Assembly (NCBI RefSeq): GCF_900168065.1
Contig: NZ_FUZZ01000001.1
Coordinates: forward strand, 2,025,264-2,089,263
Direction of reading: 5' to 3'
Source: Chitinophaga ginsengisegetis
Lineage (GTDB): Bacteria; Bacteroidota; Bacteroidia; Chitinophagales; Chitinophagaceae
Length of the DNA stretch: 64,000 nucleotides
Shown here: positions 55,764 to 63,851 of the stretch, one piece after another
How positions within the stretch are numbered: the first letter of the stretch is position 1
Layout of the letters: each line of letters starts with the position of its first letter
Notes under the pieces: model-generated
Databases searched by the model: none
Told to the model about the DNA's origin: nothing
The model's input: the letters and a program-made list of their open reading frames with translations, nothing else
Translations under genes and position numbers: made by a program

Positions 55764-56807
55764 TTATTGAATAATTACAGTGTTGTTATTTATGGTATAA
55801 CGTAGTTTGCCCATCAGTTGCAACTGTTCCATGATCTCTACGATGCTGTTTTTCCGGAAAGTGGCAGAGAACCGTTTAGTTAACAGGACGGAATTTCGCA
55901 CCTCAAAATTTACGGGATAACCATGTTTTAATTGTTCGGTAATTTCCTGTAACGTGGCGCCCCGGAACACATAGACTCCCTCCAACCAACCAAAGGCACT
56001 CGTTGTATCCATCTGGCTTTGATGAAAACGACGCGCTGCTTTGTCCAGTTTAGTCCGGTGGCCAGGTAAGAGATATACAGTACTTTCTTTTTGCGTAGGA
56101 TTGCTCACTGCAACCTTACCAGTGCGGACACTTACCGTTCCTGTCGCTTCCTCTTTATAATCCCTGACACTGAATGAAGTGCCCAACACTTTGACATCCA
56201 GGTTGCCCGTATGCACGATGAAAGGTTTGGCAGTATCTCTGTGAACATCAAAAAAAACTTCTCCTTCGTCCAGGAATACTTCCCGCTGCAAATCCGTAAA
56301 AACTTCTGGTATCCGTAACGTGGTACCGCCACCAGCTGTAATCACACTACCATCAGGCAGGTTGATTCGTATTTTCTTCCCGTTGTTCACCTGTACAGTT
56401 TTGTAGGATACGGTTAACGCTGCAGGTGCAGTATCCTTGCTTTTATCCATAGTACGGGTAAACAGCAAAGTGGATACAACCAATATGGCTGCTGCACAGG
56501 CAACTCTAAACTGCCACCGAAAAGCAGGGAGTTGCCTGATCCTGACAGGCTGGTTTGCAGTAACCGGCCGCAACTGCCGATGCTTTTGCAGCGCCACTTC
56601 TATTTTTTCAGTTGGAAAGACTGCCCCCTTGATTTCCACCCATTCTGAATACGGGTAAAGAACTTCCAGTTCCTCCGTGGAGACCAGTTGAAGACTTTCT
56701 AATAACGCCTGCTGTTGAGCGGGTAATAATTCCCCGGCGTAATAAAGAAGCATCTGTTGACGAATGGCTGCCTGATTCAATTGACAAGTGTTTATATAGT
56801 AAAGCAT
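55764..56807 (-). CDS. FecR-family anti-sigma factor
   Basis: 347 residues. N-terminal cytoplasmic part ~1-95, membrane helix ~98-117 (FRVACAAAILVVSTLLFTR), FecR domain ~140-235 (KKIRINLPDGSVITAGGGTT, EVFFDVHRDTAKPFIVHTG, VKVLGTSFSVRDY) and C-terminal DUF4974 region (~275-347, FRGATLEEITEQLKHGYPVN with small variation). It lies 70 bp after the sigma gene and 61 bp before the receptor, the usual order. Confidence 0.92.
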   Translation of the reverse strand: MLYYINTCQLNQAAIRQQMLLYYAGELLPAQQQALLESLQLVSTEELEVLYPYSEWVEIKGAVFPTEKIEVALQKHRQLRPVTANQPVRIRQLPAFRWQFRVACAAAILVVSTLLFTRTMDKSKDTAPAALTVSYKTVQVNNGKKIRINLPDGSVITAGGGTTLRIPEVFTDLQREVFLDEGEVFFDVHRDTAKPFIVHTGNLDVKVLGTSFSVRDYKEEATGTVSVRTGKVAVSNPTQKESTVYLLPGHRTKLDKAARRFHQSQMDTTSAFGWLEGVYVFRGATLQEITEQLKHGYPVNFEVRNSVLLTKRFSATFRKNSIVEIMEQLQLMGKLRYTINNNTVIIQ

Positions 56808-56877
56808 ATAAACCGGCCAATGTGGACAGGTAGACGGGTTAAGGAATTGTTACCAAAAAATCTGAGAAGACAATATT

Positions 56878-57429
56878 TCAAAAGAGAGAGAAAAAGAGGC
56901 TGGTCAGTTTAGACCTAAGTATTTTGGAGACACTATTAACATGCCGCATCACAGTTTTAGCTGATACGCCCTCTTGCTCCGCAATCTTGCGGTAGCTAAG
57001 CCCTTTCTCTTTGTTGAGCAGGAAATATTTTGTTTTAACTGGTTCTATACCGGCAAGGGTCGCAGCTACCATCATCTCTTTTTCACCAAAAGTAGAGTTG
57101 GGTTCCACCGGCAATTGTTCTTTTTTATCATTAACTACTGTAAACGACATCTTTTCCTGTTGCTCCTTTAATAGTTTCTGGGTGTGTTGATAAAAATGAT
57201 GCCGGGCAATAGTGAACAGGTAATACAGTGTTTCTTTTTCTGTCAACGGCAAAGCCGTCTTCTTCTCCCATAATTGCAGGTAAATATTCTGCGCAATATC
57301 TTCCGCCACTTCCAACTGTCCGCTTACTTTAGCAAGATAAGCCAATACACGGGAATACGTATTTCGAAAAAGCAGGTCAAACCGCTTTTCTTCATCGGTG
57401 TCGTATACCCGCTGTGATACATTACTCAT
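56878..57429 (-). CDS. ECF sigma-70 family RNA polymerase sigma factor
   Basis: 183 residues. Region 2 (~18-90) has LLFRNTYSRVLAYLAKVSGQ, AEDIAQNIYLQLWEKK and YYLFTIARHHFYQHTQ. Region 4 (~125-175) has GIEPVKTKYFLLNKEKGLSY and RKIAEQEGVSAKTVMRHV as helix-turn-helix. It should be held by the FecR protein encoded next and activate the STN-bearing receptor gene. A TACCTTTG element lies ~21 bp before the start codon. Confidence 0.92.
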   Translation of the reverse strand: MSNVSQRVYDTDEEKRFDLLFRNTYSRVLAYLAKVSGQLEVAEDIAQNIYLQLWEKKTALPLTEKETLYYLFTIARHHFYQHTQKLLKEQQEKMSFTVVNDKKEQLPVEPNSTFGEKEMMVAATLAGIEPVKTKYFLLNKEKGLSYRKIAEQEGVSAKTVMRHVNSVSKILRSKLTSLFFSLF

Positions 57430-57449
57430 AGGCTGCTAAATAACTCGAA

Positions 57450-57457
57450 CAAAGGTA
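57450..57457 (-). promoter_or_regulatory. Candidate -7 element (TACCTTTG) for the sigma-FecR-receptor unit
   Basis: TACCTTTG on the minus strand fits TAnnTTTG and lies 21 bp upstream of the sigma ATG. A TTTG further upstream is spaced too far (28 bp) to be the usual -33 partner. Confidence 0.5.
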
Positions 57458-57590
57458 TTAAAACGGATGGACTAGTAATGATAGGCAAACGTTAATCAAA
57501 TGGTTAACGGTATAGCCAGCGGCGAAAAGTAAACACGAATGGGAATAGTCCACAGATTTTCAGGGGAATACCATACTATTTTGCTAAATG

Positions 57591-57788
57591 TTATCTAATT
57601 ATTAAGAATGTATGACCATTCTTAATGATGAAACTTTTGATGAATTGATCTAAAAGAGTCTGGGGAATGATTTTTCCAGGATCAATGCTTTTAAAAATGG
57701 CAGAGGGCAGGAAGTCAGTTTTCAAATATCTTCTCTCCTGAACACGAAAATTATTCTCTTTCACAAGATACCGGGCCAAAAAAATCAT
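57591..57788 (-). CDS. Small hypothetical protein, coupled to an upstream fragment
   Basis: 65-residue basic protein (MIFLARYLVKENNFRVQERR...). Its ATG overlaps the stop of the fragment upstream in the arrangement TGATG, typical of translational coupling. No family recognised. It sits in an AT-rich stretch unlike its neighbours, between the sigma gene and ssrA, and could be part of a transferred or decayed pair. Coding is plausible but unproven. Confidence 0.4.
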   Translation of the reverse strand: MIFLARYLVKENNFRVQERRYLKTDFLPSAIFKSIDPGKIIPQTLLDQFIKSFIIKNGHTFLIIR

Positions 57789-57958
57789 CAGGGAGGGAGG
57801 TGTATTTCTTTAAAGGATTTTGTTAACGCCTCAATTTTTAAATTAAAAATATCGCTATCAATTACCTTATCTGATACTCTGCCGCATTCTACCACCCAAT
57901 CTTGTTCTTTCAAAAATATTCCTGTTGTTATTTCAATCTTATCTTGATTGTCAATAAT
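57788..57958 (-). pseudogene. Fragment of an unrecognised gene, 5' end missing
   Basis: A 56-codon open frame with natural-looking protein sequence (GIFLKEQDWVVECGRV, IDSDIFNLKIEALTKSFKEI) ends in TGA overlapping the next ATG. It has no ATG/GTG/TTG start; its 5' side runs into a stop at 57961-57959, exactly where a 12-bp inverted repeat arm begins. This looks like the tail of a gene cut by a rearrangement. The family is not recognised. Confidence 0.45.
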
Positions 57959-58019
57959 TTAACTGGTTACTGAAATTTTGGATTGAGGTTACTAAATCAG
58001 TTTTTAAAACCAGTTAAAT
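57957..58019. repeat. 12-bp inverted repeat between gene fragment and ssrA
   Basis: ATTTAACTGGTT (57957-57968) and AACCAGTTAAAT (58008-58019) are perfect inverted arms 39 bp apart. The left arm touches the truncated end of the gene fragment and the right arm lies ~20 bp from the ssrA terminator. It could be recombinase core or arm sites, or a long hairpin. Confidence 0.6.
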
Positions 58020-58037
58020 GAGGGAGGTCTAACCAAT

Positions 58038-58073
58038 AAAAAAGGCCCATAATCAATGATTACGAGCCTTTTA
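58038..58073 (-). terminator. Terminator of ssrA
   Basis: On the minus strand AAAAGGC and GCCTTTTTT enclose an AT-rich inner stem (GTAATCA/TGATTAT), followed by the T-run. It lies 23 bp after the tmRNA 3' end. Confidence 0.85.
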
Positions 58074-58095
58074 AACATTAAATAAACTAAAATTG

Positions 58096-58467
58096 TGGAG
58101 ATGGCGGGAATCGAACCCGCGTCCAAACATATTCGCCGAAAGCTTTCTACATGCTTATTTACGCATTGTTTTGTCGGGATCTGGCAGGGGCGTAACGAAC
58201 CAACCATTTCCTTATCCGTTGTAGCTTCAGTATTCACTCACAGAAACCATGAATACCTATCCCTATGGGTTTATGATTCGGCGGCGGAAGTCGCATAAGG
58301 CAACAACTTCAAGCGGCTATAATGGGTGTCTAATTTATAATTAGGCAGCCATGGCGTAGTTAGATTCGCCAATTAGAGTTTGAATATTCAGATTATCGTG
58401 CTAATTATCCAACGCACGGCATGCTTACACTCTCAAAGATCTATGCTGTCAAAACCAGGCATCCCCC
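58096..58467 (-). ncRNA. ssrA: Transfer-messenger RNA (tmRNA)
   Basis: Rescues stalled ribosomes by trans-translation with SmpB. The 5' end GGGGATGCCTGGTTTTGACAG and the 3' tRNA-like end (GGACGCGGGTTCGATTCCCG, then CCATCTCCA) pair as an acceptor stem GGGGATG/CATCTCC with one G-U. The CCA end is not encoded (ACAA follows). The tag frame at 58370-58341 reads Gly-Glu-Ser-Asn-Tyr-Ala-Met-Ala-Ala-stop, close to the GENNYALAA tag of other Bacteroidota. Length ~371 nt is normal. A permuted piece of its 3' end recurs at 51.3 kb. Confidence 0.96.
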
Positions 58468-58542
58468 TGTAAAACAGTTTACAAAGATAGCATAAAAAAC
58501 TGGCATTTGATCATTCGTCCCGATCAAATGCCAGTAATATTT

Positions 58543-59877
58543 TTAAAATAATCCGCTCAGCAGGTTTCTCCATACATCCAGTCCGTTTGCAAACAACAGC
58601 AAACTAAACAGGATCAGCATACCCACAATCTGCGCGTACTCCAGGAACTTCTCACTCGGCTTACGCCCTGTAACGATCTCGTACAGCAGGAAAAGCACAT
58701 GGCCACCATCCAGCGCCGGAATAGGCAGGATATTCATGAATGCCAGTATAATAGACAGGAATGCTGTCATCTCCCAGAACATCTGCCAGTCCCACGCATC
58801 GGGGAACAATTTGGCGATAGACATAAATCCACCCAGCGACTCACTCACCTTCACTTCTTTGGAAACAAAGATCAGGCGAAGCTGCTGCACATATTTTACG
58901 AGTTTGTCGACGCTCTTGTGAAAACCGGCCGGGAAGGATTCCAGGAAAGTATACTTCTTTACTTTATACTCAAAAGGATCTCTGGGATATACGCCAAATG
59001 TGCCTTTATCACTCAGTTTTGCGGCCAGGTTCAGCGTATCGTTGCCACGGACCAGGGTCACTATTACATTTTCATTCTTGTGCTTCCTGATCTCGGTTGC
59101 AAACTCATGATAGTACAGATACGGCGCGCCATTGATGGCAATAAGCCGGTCGCCGCTCTTCACACCTACTCTCGCGGCAGCAGATCCCGGAAGGGTGCTG
59201 TCGGCAATATAAGGGAGACGGGGCATGGCAAAAGGCGCTTTCTGCTTCAGCAGCTGCCTGGTAAAGCCAGCCGGGATAGGAAGATCAAGGGTTTTACCAT
59301 CACGTTCTACCTGGATGCTTTTGGCTTCCGACAGGATTACATCTCCGGGGATCGCCTCAAAGGCTTCCACGTGATGGTGATCAATGGTAACGATCTTATC
59401 ACCGTCTTTCATACCAATGCTGCGGGCCAGGGAATCTGTTACCACACCATATTTTGCGGCAGAAGTAGGCAGGTAGGTTTCACCCCAGTGCCATAAGATC
59501 ATCGCATAAATAAAGAACGCAAGGACAATATTCACGGTTACGCCGCCGATCATAATGATCAAACGCTGCCACGCTGGTTTGGCACGGAACTCCCACGGCT
59601 GCGGGGGCTTTGCCAACTGTTCTTTATCCATACTTTCATCTATCATTCCGGATATCTTTACATATCCTCCCAACGGCAGCCAGCCGATTCCATACTCTGT
59701 TTCGCCCTTCTTTATTTTGAAGAGAGAGAACCACGGATCAAAGAACAAATAGAATTTTTCCACCCTGGTTTTGAACAACTTGGCCGGGATAAAATGGCCT
59801 AACTCATGCAACACTACCAAAATAGAAAGTGACAGTAACAACTGTCCGGCTTTCACCAATATTACCTCTGTAGTCAT
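58543..59877 (-). CDS. rseP: Site-2 intramembrane zinc protease RseP (M50)
   Basis: 444-residue inner-membrane protease. The active site HELGH is at 24-28 in the first helix and the second site motif NILPIPALDGGH near 385-396. One or two PDZ domains lie between (~125-300, DGDKIVTIDHHHVE, VGVKSGDRLIAINGAPYL). It cuts anti-sigma factors and leftover signal peptides within the membrane, and may process FecR-type proteins such as the two encoded here (inference). It lies 84 bp behind dxr, a common pairing. Confidence 0.94.
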   Translation of the reverse strand: MTTEVILVKAGQLLLSLSILVVLHELGHFIPAKLFKTRVEKFYLFFDPWFSLFKIKKGETEYGIGWLPLGGYVKISGMIDESMDKEQLAKPPQPWEFRAKPAWQRLIIMIGGVTVNIVLAFFIYAMILWHWGETYLPTSAAKYGVVTDSLARSIGMKDGDKIVTIDHHHVEAFEAIPGDVILSEAKSIQVERDGKTLDLPIPAGFTRQLLKQKAPFAMPRLPYIADSTLPGSAAARVGVKSGDRLIAINGAPYLYYHEFATEIRKHKNENVIVTLVRGNDTLNLAAKLSDKGTFGVYPRDPFEYKVKKYTFLESFPAGFHKSVDKLVKYVQQLRLIFVSKEVKVSESLGGFMSIAKLFPDAWDWQMFWEMTAFLSIILAFMNILPIPALDGGHVLFLLYEIVTGRKPSEKFLEYAQIVGMLILFSLLLFANGLDVWRNLLSGLF

Positions 59878-59961
59878 TTAATTGTTTCTGCTTTAATCTG
59901 CCTAATATATCAGTTTTAATACATATTCCGGCAAAACTCTTTGTTAATTTTTACTGGCAAT

Positions 59962-61128
59962 TTATATAACGATAGAATTGATAAGGGATGCAGCGTGTTC
60001 ACGTGCGGCATTATCGCATTCATAATAATCGTGCAGGGTGGGGGTTTCAATAAACGGTATTTTACCCAGCGTTTCTTCAATCACTTCCGTCATCTGCAGG
60101 AAGCCTATCCTGTTTTTCAGGAAGGCATTCACCACTTCTTCATTGGCGGCATTCATTACGCACGCAGCGTTTCCGCCTCTGTGCATCGCTTCAATGGCAA
60201 TAGCCAGGTTACGGAAAGTTTTGGTATCCGGCTGCTCAAAAGTAAGCGTAGGATAATTCCGGAAAGAGAAACGGGGGAAATCATTGGCCAGCCTGTCGGG
60301 GTACCCCAACGCATACTGGATAGGCAGTTTCATATCCGGCAATCCCATCTGTGCTTTCAGGGAACCATCCACAAACTGCACCATCGAGTGAATGATAGAT
60401 TGTGCATGTATCACCACTTCAATATTTTCCGGCGCCAGGCCAAACAGCCAGCGCGCTTCAATCATCTCCAGCCCTTTATTCATGAGGGTGGCGGAATCGA
60501 TGGTTATTTTAGCGCCCATGCTCCAGTTGGGATGTTGCAGCGCATGGTCTTTCTTTACATTGATGAGGAAGTTCGGCTTTTTACCGAGGAATGGTCCGCC
60601 GGAGGCGGTCAGGATTACTTTTTCCACCTTGCTGAAAGGCTCTCCCAGCAAGCACTGGAAGATGGCGGAATGTTCAGAATCTACCGGTATAATGGGTACA
60701 TTCTTCCTGCGTGCGGTAGCCATTACAATATCACCGGCTACTACCAGGGTTTCCTTGTTGGCCAATGCCACCGGGGTGCCCTGTTCAATAGCAGATAAAG
60801 TAGGCGCCAGGCCGGCAAAACCCATAATGGCCGCCAGTACCATGTCGATCGAACTCCAGGCGGCTACTTCCACCATCGCTTTCGGACCGGCAAATACTTT
60901 GATGCCTTTATCAAATAATACGTCTTTTACCTGTTTGTACTTTGCTTCGCTGCCTATCACTACCGCGTTGGGCTTGAATTTCAGCGCCTGCTCAATCAGC
61001 AGGTCAGCATTTTGCTGTGCGGTCAATACTTCTACACTAAATCTGTCGGGATGCGCAGCGATCACCTCCAGTGCCTGTATGCCAATAGATCCGGTTGATC
61101 CGAAAATGGCAATCTTTCGTTTATTCAT
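59962..61128 (-). CDS. dxr: 1-deoxy-D-xylulose 5-phosphate reductoisomerase
   Basis: 388 residues, second step of the MEP isoprenoid pathway (DXP + NADPH to MEP). The NADPH motif GSTGSIG is at 10-16; the substrate and metal site shows PVDSEHSAIFQCL (Asp/Glu ligands), ILTASGGPF and MGAKITIDSATLMNKGLE. Length and motif order are canonical. It stands between the GH3-family gene (90 bp) and rseP. Confidence 0.97.
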   Translation of the reverse strand: MNKRKIAIFGSTGSIGIQALEVIAAHPDRFSVEVLTAQQNADLLIEQALKFKPNAVVIGSEAKYKQVKDVLFDKGIKVFAGPKAMVEVAAWSSIDMVLAAIMGFAGLAPTLSAIEQGTPVALANKETLVVAGDIVMATARRKNVPIIPVDSEHSAIFQCLLGEPFSKVEKVILTASGGPFLGKKPNFLINVKKDHALQHPNWSMGAKITIDSATLMNKGLEMIEARWLFGLAPENIEVVIHAQSIIHSMVQFVDGSLKAQMGLPDMKLPIQYALGYPDRLANDFPRFSFRNYPTLTFEQPDTKTFRNLAIAIEAMHRGGNAACVMNAANEEVVNAFLKNRIGFLQMTEVIEETLGKIPFIETPTLHDYYECDNAAREHAASLINSIVI

Positions 61129-61218
61129 TACGGTGATTTACTTTTTTACAGTTAACAAAAAATGAAGAATCAGCTGCCGGTAAAATAGCCTGACAGCCGT
61201 TCCGCCCTGAATCGCCGG

Positions 61219-62718
61219 TTATTTTTGTAAATACGCTGCCAGTTCATCCGCCAGCTTCCTGTCGTTACTCAAACGAGGCACTTTATTCTGACCTCCCAGT
61301 TTTCCAATAGCTTTCATATAATCGATAAAGCCCTGCTTACGTACAGTCCTTATCTTCAGGGGTTGCAAAATATTTCCGGTCAGCAGATCATCATAATAAA
61401 TATTCTTCTGACGCATGTTTTCATCTACCTTCCTGGAAAATGCCTCCATGTTGGCGGGCATATTCTCAAACTCTACAAACCACTCGTGGTAAGGCAGTTC
61501 ACCGTTGGTTTGTACCATCGGGGCTACTGTAAATTCTGTAATCTGCACATTTTCCTCTGCTGCCGCCTTCATCAGGCTGTGTTCCACTTCTTCACCGATC
61601 ACATGCTCCCCGAACGCAGAAATAAAATGTTTGATACGGCCGGTTACCAGCAAACGGTACGGATTAGTGGAAACAAACTTCACCGTGTCACCGAGGTTAT
61701 ACCCCCATAATCCGGCGTTGTTGTTGATCACCATGGCGTAATTTACACCGGTTTGCACATCTTTGAGCGACAGTCGCGTAGGGTTCTCATTAAAAATTTC
61801 CTGCGCCGGTATAAATTCATAAAAGATCCCTGAATTGGTGTTCAGCAGCAACCCTTCGCGCTCCTGCGAATCCTGGAAGGCAAAAAAGCCTTCAGAGGCA
61901 GGAAACGTTTCTACCGTATGGATCGGCGAACCTATAGAAGCCATCAGCTTGGAACGGTAAGGCTCAAAATTCACCCCGCCGTATACCATCACATCAAAAT
62001 TCTTAAATATTTCTTTGATCTTTTTACCATTGCTGCGCTCCATCAGGCGGTCGAAATACATCTGTACCCAGGGTGGTATGCCGCTGATCAGCGTCATGTC
62101 CTGGTTAATGGTTTCTTCCACAATCTTGTCCAGCTTCGTTTCCCAGTCGTCAATACAATTGGTTTCGTACGATGGCAGCTGGTTGGTACGCAGGTACCGG
62201 GGAATATGGTGATTCACGATACCACTCAGCCGGCCGGTAGGAATGCCTCCTACCCTTTCCAGCTCCGGCGACCCGGATAAAAAGATCATTTTGCCATCCG
62301 CAAAGGCCGTATTGCCTGTTTCTCCCATATAGTTCAGCAACGCATTACGCGCTGTATCTATATGATTATTAACAGATTCTTTGGAGATGGGGATATATTT
62401 AACGCCACTGGTCGTTCCGGAGGTCTTAGCCAGGTAAATCGGCTGCCCTTTCCACAGTACATTTTGTTTGCCTTCCTTGATTTTTTCAATATAAGGCTTA
62501 AACTGCTCATAATCCCGCAAAGGCACAGCCTGTTTAAATTCTTCGTGGGTTTGTACCCCGCTAAACTTGTGATCTGTTCCGAATTCCGTCTTTCTGCCTG
62601 TCTTCAAGAGCTCCTGCAGGATAGTATCCTGATCTTCTACCGCCCTTAACATTTCCTTCTTTATCTTATTATGTACGATAGAAGCAAATGGTTTGGCCAG
62701 CAGTGATTTAAACTTCAT
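61219..62718 (-). CDS. GH3 (auxin-responsive) family adenylate-forming protein
   Basis: 499-residue cytoplasmic enzyme of the acyl-adenylate superfamily. The ATP-loop AKTSGTTSGVKYIPIS is at ~95-110, VYGGVNFEP and the Tyr/Asp motif NAGLWGYNLGDTVKF follow, and VTGRIKHFISAFGEHV gives the hinge. Plant GH3 enzymes join amino acids to plant hormones. Bacteroidota homologues are universal but uncharacterized; a role in envelope or lipid amide chemistry is a guess. Lies upstream of dxr with the same orientation. Confidence 0.92.
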   Translation of the reverse strand: MKFKSLLAKPFASIVHNKIKKEMLRAVEDQDTILQELLKTGRKTEFGTDHKFSGVQTHEEFKQAVPLRDYEQFKPYIEKIKEGKQNVLWKGQPIYLAKTSGTTSGVKYIPISKESVNNHIDTARNALLNYMGETGNTAFADGKMIFLSGSPELERVGGIPTGRLSGIVNHHIPRYLRTNQLPSYETNCIDDWETKLDKIVEETINQDMTLISGIPPWVQMYFDRLMERSNGKKIKEIFKNFDVMVYGGVNFEPYRSKLMASIGSPIHTVETFPASEGFFAFQDSQEREGLLLNTNSGIFYEFIPAQEIFNENPTRLSLKDVQTGVNYAMVINNNAGLWGYNLGDTVKFVSTNPYRLLVTGRIKHFISAFGEHVIGEEVEHSLMKAAAEENVQITEFTVAPMVQTNGELPYHEWFVEFENMPANMEAFSRKVDENMRQKNIYYDDLLTGNILQPLKIRTVRKQGFIDYMKAIGKLGGQNKVPRLSNDRKLADELAAYLQK

Positions 62719-62883
62719 GCCTGTTGTTTTATAATTGAGAGACTAAAGCTGAGCATATTTATTTATCCGGGGATTTAATTGCACTGATTTTTAGGGATTT
62801 CCGGAAGAAATATCCCTCTCTGGTAATTAAATAAGCAGGTAAATAAATGTCCTCATCCTATCTGTTTTTATTCGTGTAAACGA

Positions 62884-62891
62884 CAAAAGTA
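62884..62891 (-). promoter_or_regulatory. Candidate -7 element (TACTTTTG) for the GH3-dxr-rseP unit
   Basis: Matches TAnnTTTG on the minus strand, 166 bp before the GH3-family start. No good TTTG partner at the standard distance. Confidence 0.4.
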
Positions 62892-63025
62892 TACAAATTT
62901 GCGTTGGTTTGTACAGCAAGATAGCTGTTTTTAAATGATCCGGAAATAGCATAAAAATGTGCATATGGCGACCCAGCGCCGGAAATCATTATTTGTTAAA
63001 ATAATTTAAAATTCAAGAAAGTATG

Positions 63026-63033
63026 TATCTTTG
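63026..63033 (+). promoter_or_regulatory. Candidate -7 element (TATCTTTG) for rplU-rpmA
   Basis: Matches TAnnTTTG and leaves a leader of ~115 nt before rplU. The leader contains CGGTC (63052-63056) and GACCG (63091-63095), which could close a hairpin; such leaders often regulate ribosomal protein genes. Confidence 0.5.
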
Positions 63034-63156
63034 AAAAGATTAAGCTTTAGGCGGTCCTTCATATGTGTTTATACATGGTGATTTAAAAAAGACCGAAAAA
63101 CTTTGTCTATTAGAAAACAAAAGGTTACTTTTGCGGAAATTATATTTTGGATAATT

Positions 63157-63459
63157 ATGTTTGCAGTTGTAAAAATCGCAGGTCAGCAATTTAAAGTACA
63201 AAAAGACCAGGAAATTTTTGTACAGCAGTTACAAGGAAATATTGGAGACAAGGTGGAGTTTTCCGATGTACTGTTAACAGATAATGCTGGTGCGCTGTCC
63301 GTAGGCACTGATGTAAAATCAGTAGTAAAAGCAGAGATTCTGGCTCATGTTCAGGGTGACAAGGTCATCGCTTTCAAGATGAAGAGAAGAAAAGGCTTCA
63401 GAAAGAAAGTTGGACACCGTACCCACTTTACAAGAATCAAAATCAATGAAATAGCTTAA
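63157..63459 (+). CDS. rplU: 50S ribosomal protein bL21
   Basis: 100 residues from the ATG giving MFAVVKIAGQQFKVQKDQEI; an upstream in-frame ATG would add 18 hydrophobic non-family residues. The core GDKVEFSDVLLTDN and the 23S-binding tail KMKRRKGFRKKVGHRTHFT are canonical. rpmA follows by 49 bp. Confidence 0.97.
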   Translation: MFAVVKIAGQQFKVQKDQEIFVQQLQGNIGDKVEFSDVLLTDNAGALSVGTDVKSVVKAEILAHVQGDKVIAFKMKRRKGFRKKVGHRTHFTRIKINEIA

Positions 63460-63508
63460 TCCTGTTAAGCTAAATTTATTTATTAGACAAGTTTAAAGTA
63501 ATCATACA

Positions 63509-63787
63509 ATGGCACATAAAAAAGGTGAAGGTAGTGTAAAAAACGGCCGTGACTCCCACAGCAAAAGGCTGGGAGTAAAAATCTTCGGTGGTCAGCCAGC
63601 TATCTCCGGCAACATTATTGTTCGTCAGAGAGGTACGGTTTATCATCCCGGTCAAAACGTAGGCGTTGGTAAAGATTTTACCATTTTCGCAGTAGCAGAC
63701 GGTGTAGTGGAATTCAGAAAAGGTCGCGAAAACAAGACTTACGTTTCTGTTAAAGCATTTGATACCACTGCTCAGGCGGAAGCCTAA
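63509..63787 (+). CDS. rpmA: 50S ribosomal protein bL27
   Basis: 92 residues, starting [20 protein letters not shown] with [12 protein letters not shown] and [10 protein letters not shown], canonical. The N-terminus reaches the peptidyl-transferase centre. The start AHKKG is the unprocessed form (no Firmicutes-type leader peptide). Paired with rplU as usual. Confidence 0.98.
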   Translation: MAHKKGEGSVKNGRDSHSKRLGVKIFGGQPAISGNIIVRQRGTVYHPGQNVGVGKDFTIFAVADGVVEFRKGRENKTYVSVKAFDTTAQAEA

Positions 63788-63851
63788 TCAGTGTTAGCCA
63801 TAAAGTTTTTTTTAATACCCAATTTTTTTACTAACCCAAATTCAAAAAACA

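Larger units (their letters stand above)
62719..63156. other. Intergenic region between GH3-family gene and rplU
   Basis: No gene seen in 438 bp. It carries opposite promoters: TACTTTTG (62891-62884, minus) for the GH3 gene and TATCTTTG (63026-63033, plus) for rplU. Leaders of ~155 and ~115 nt respectively follow. In the GH3 leader AGGGAT...ATCCCT forms a small hairpin. Confidence 0.55.

Noticed and set aside
63103..63156. Longer N-terminus for bL21
   Set aside because: The extra 18 residues are hydrophobic and absent from the family; the ATG at 63157 gives the canonical start.
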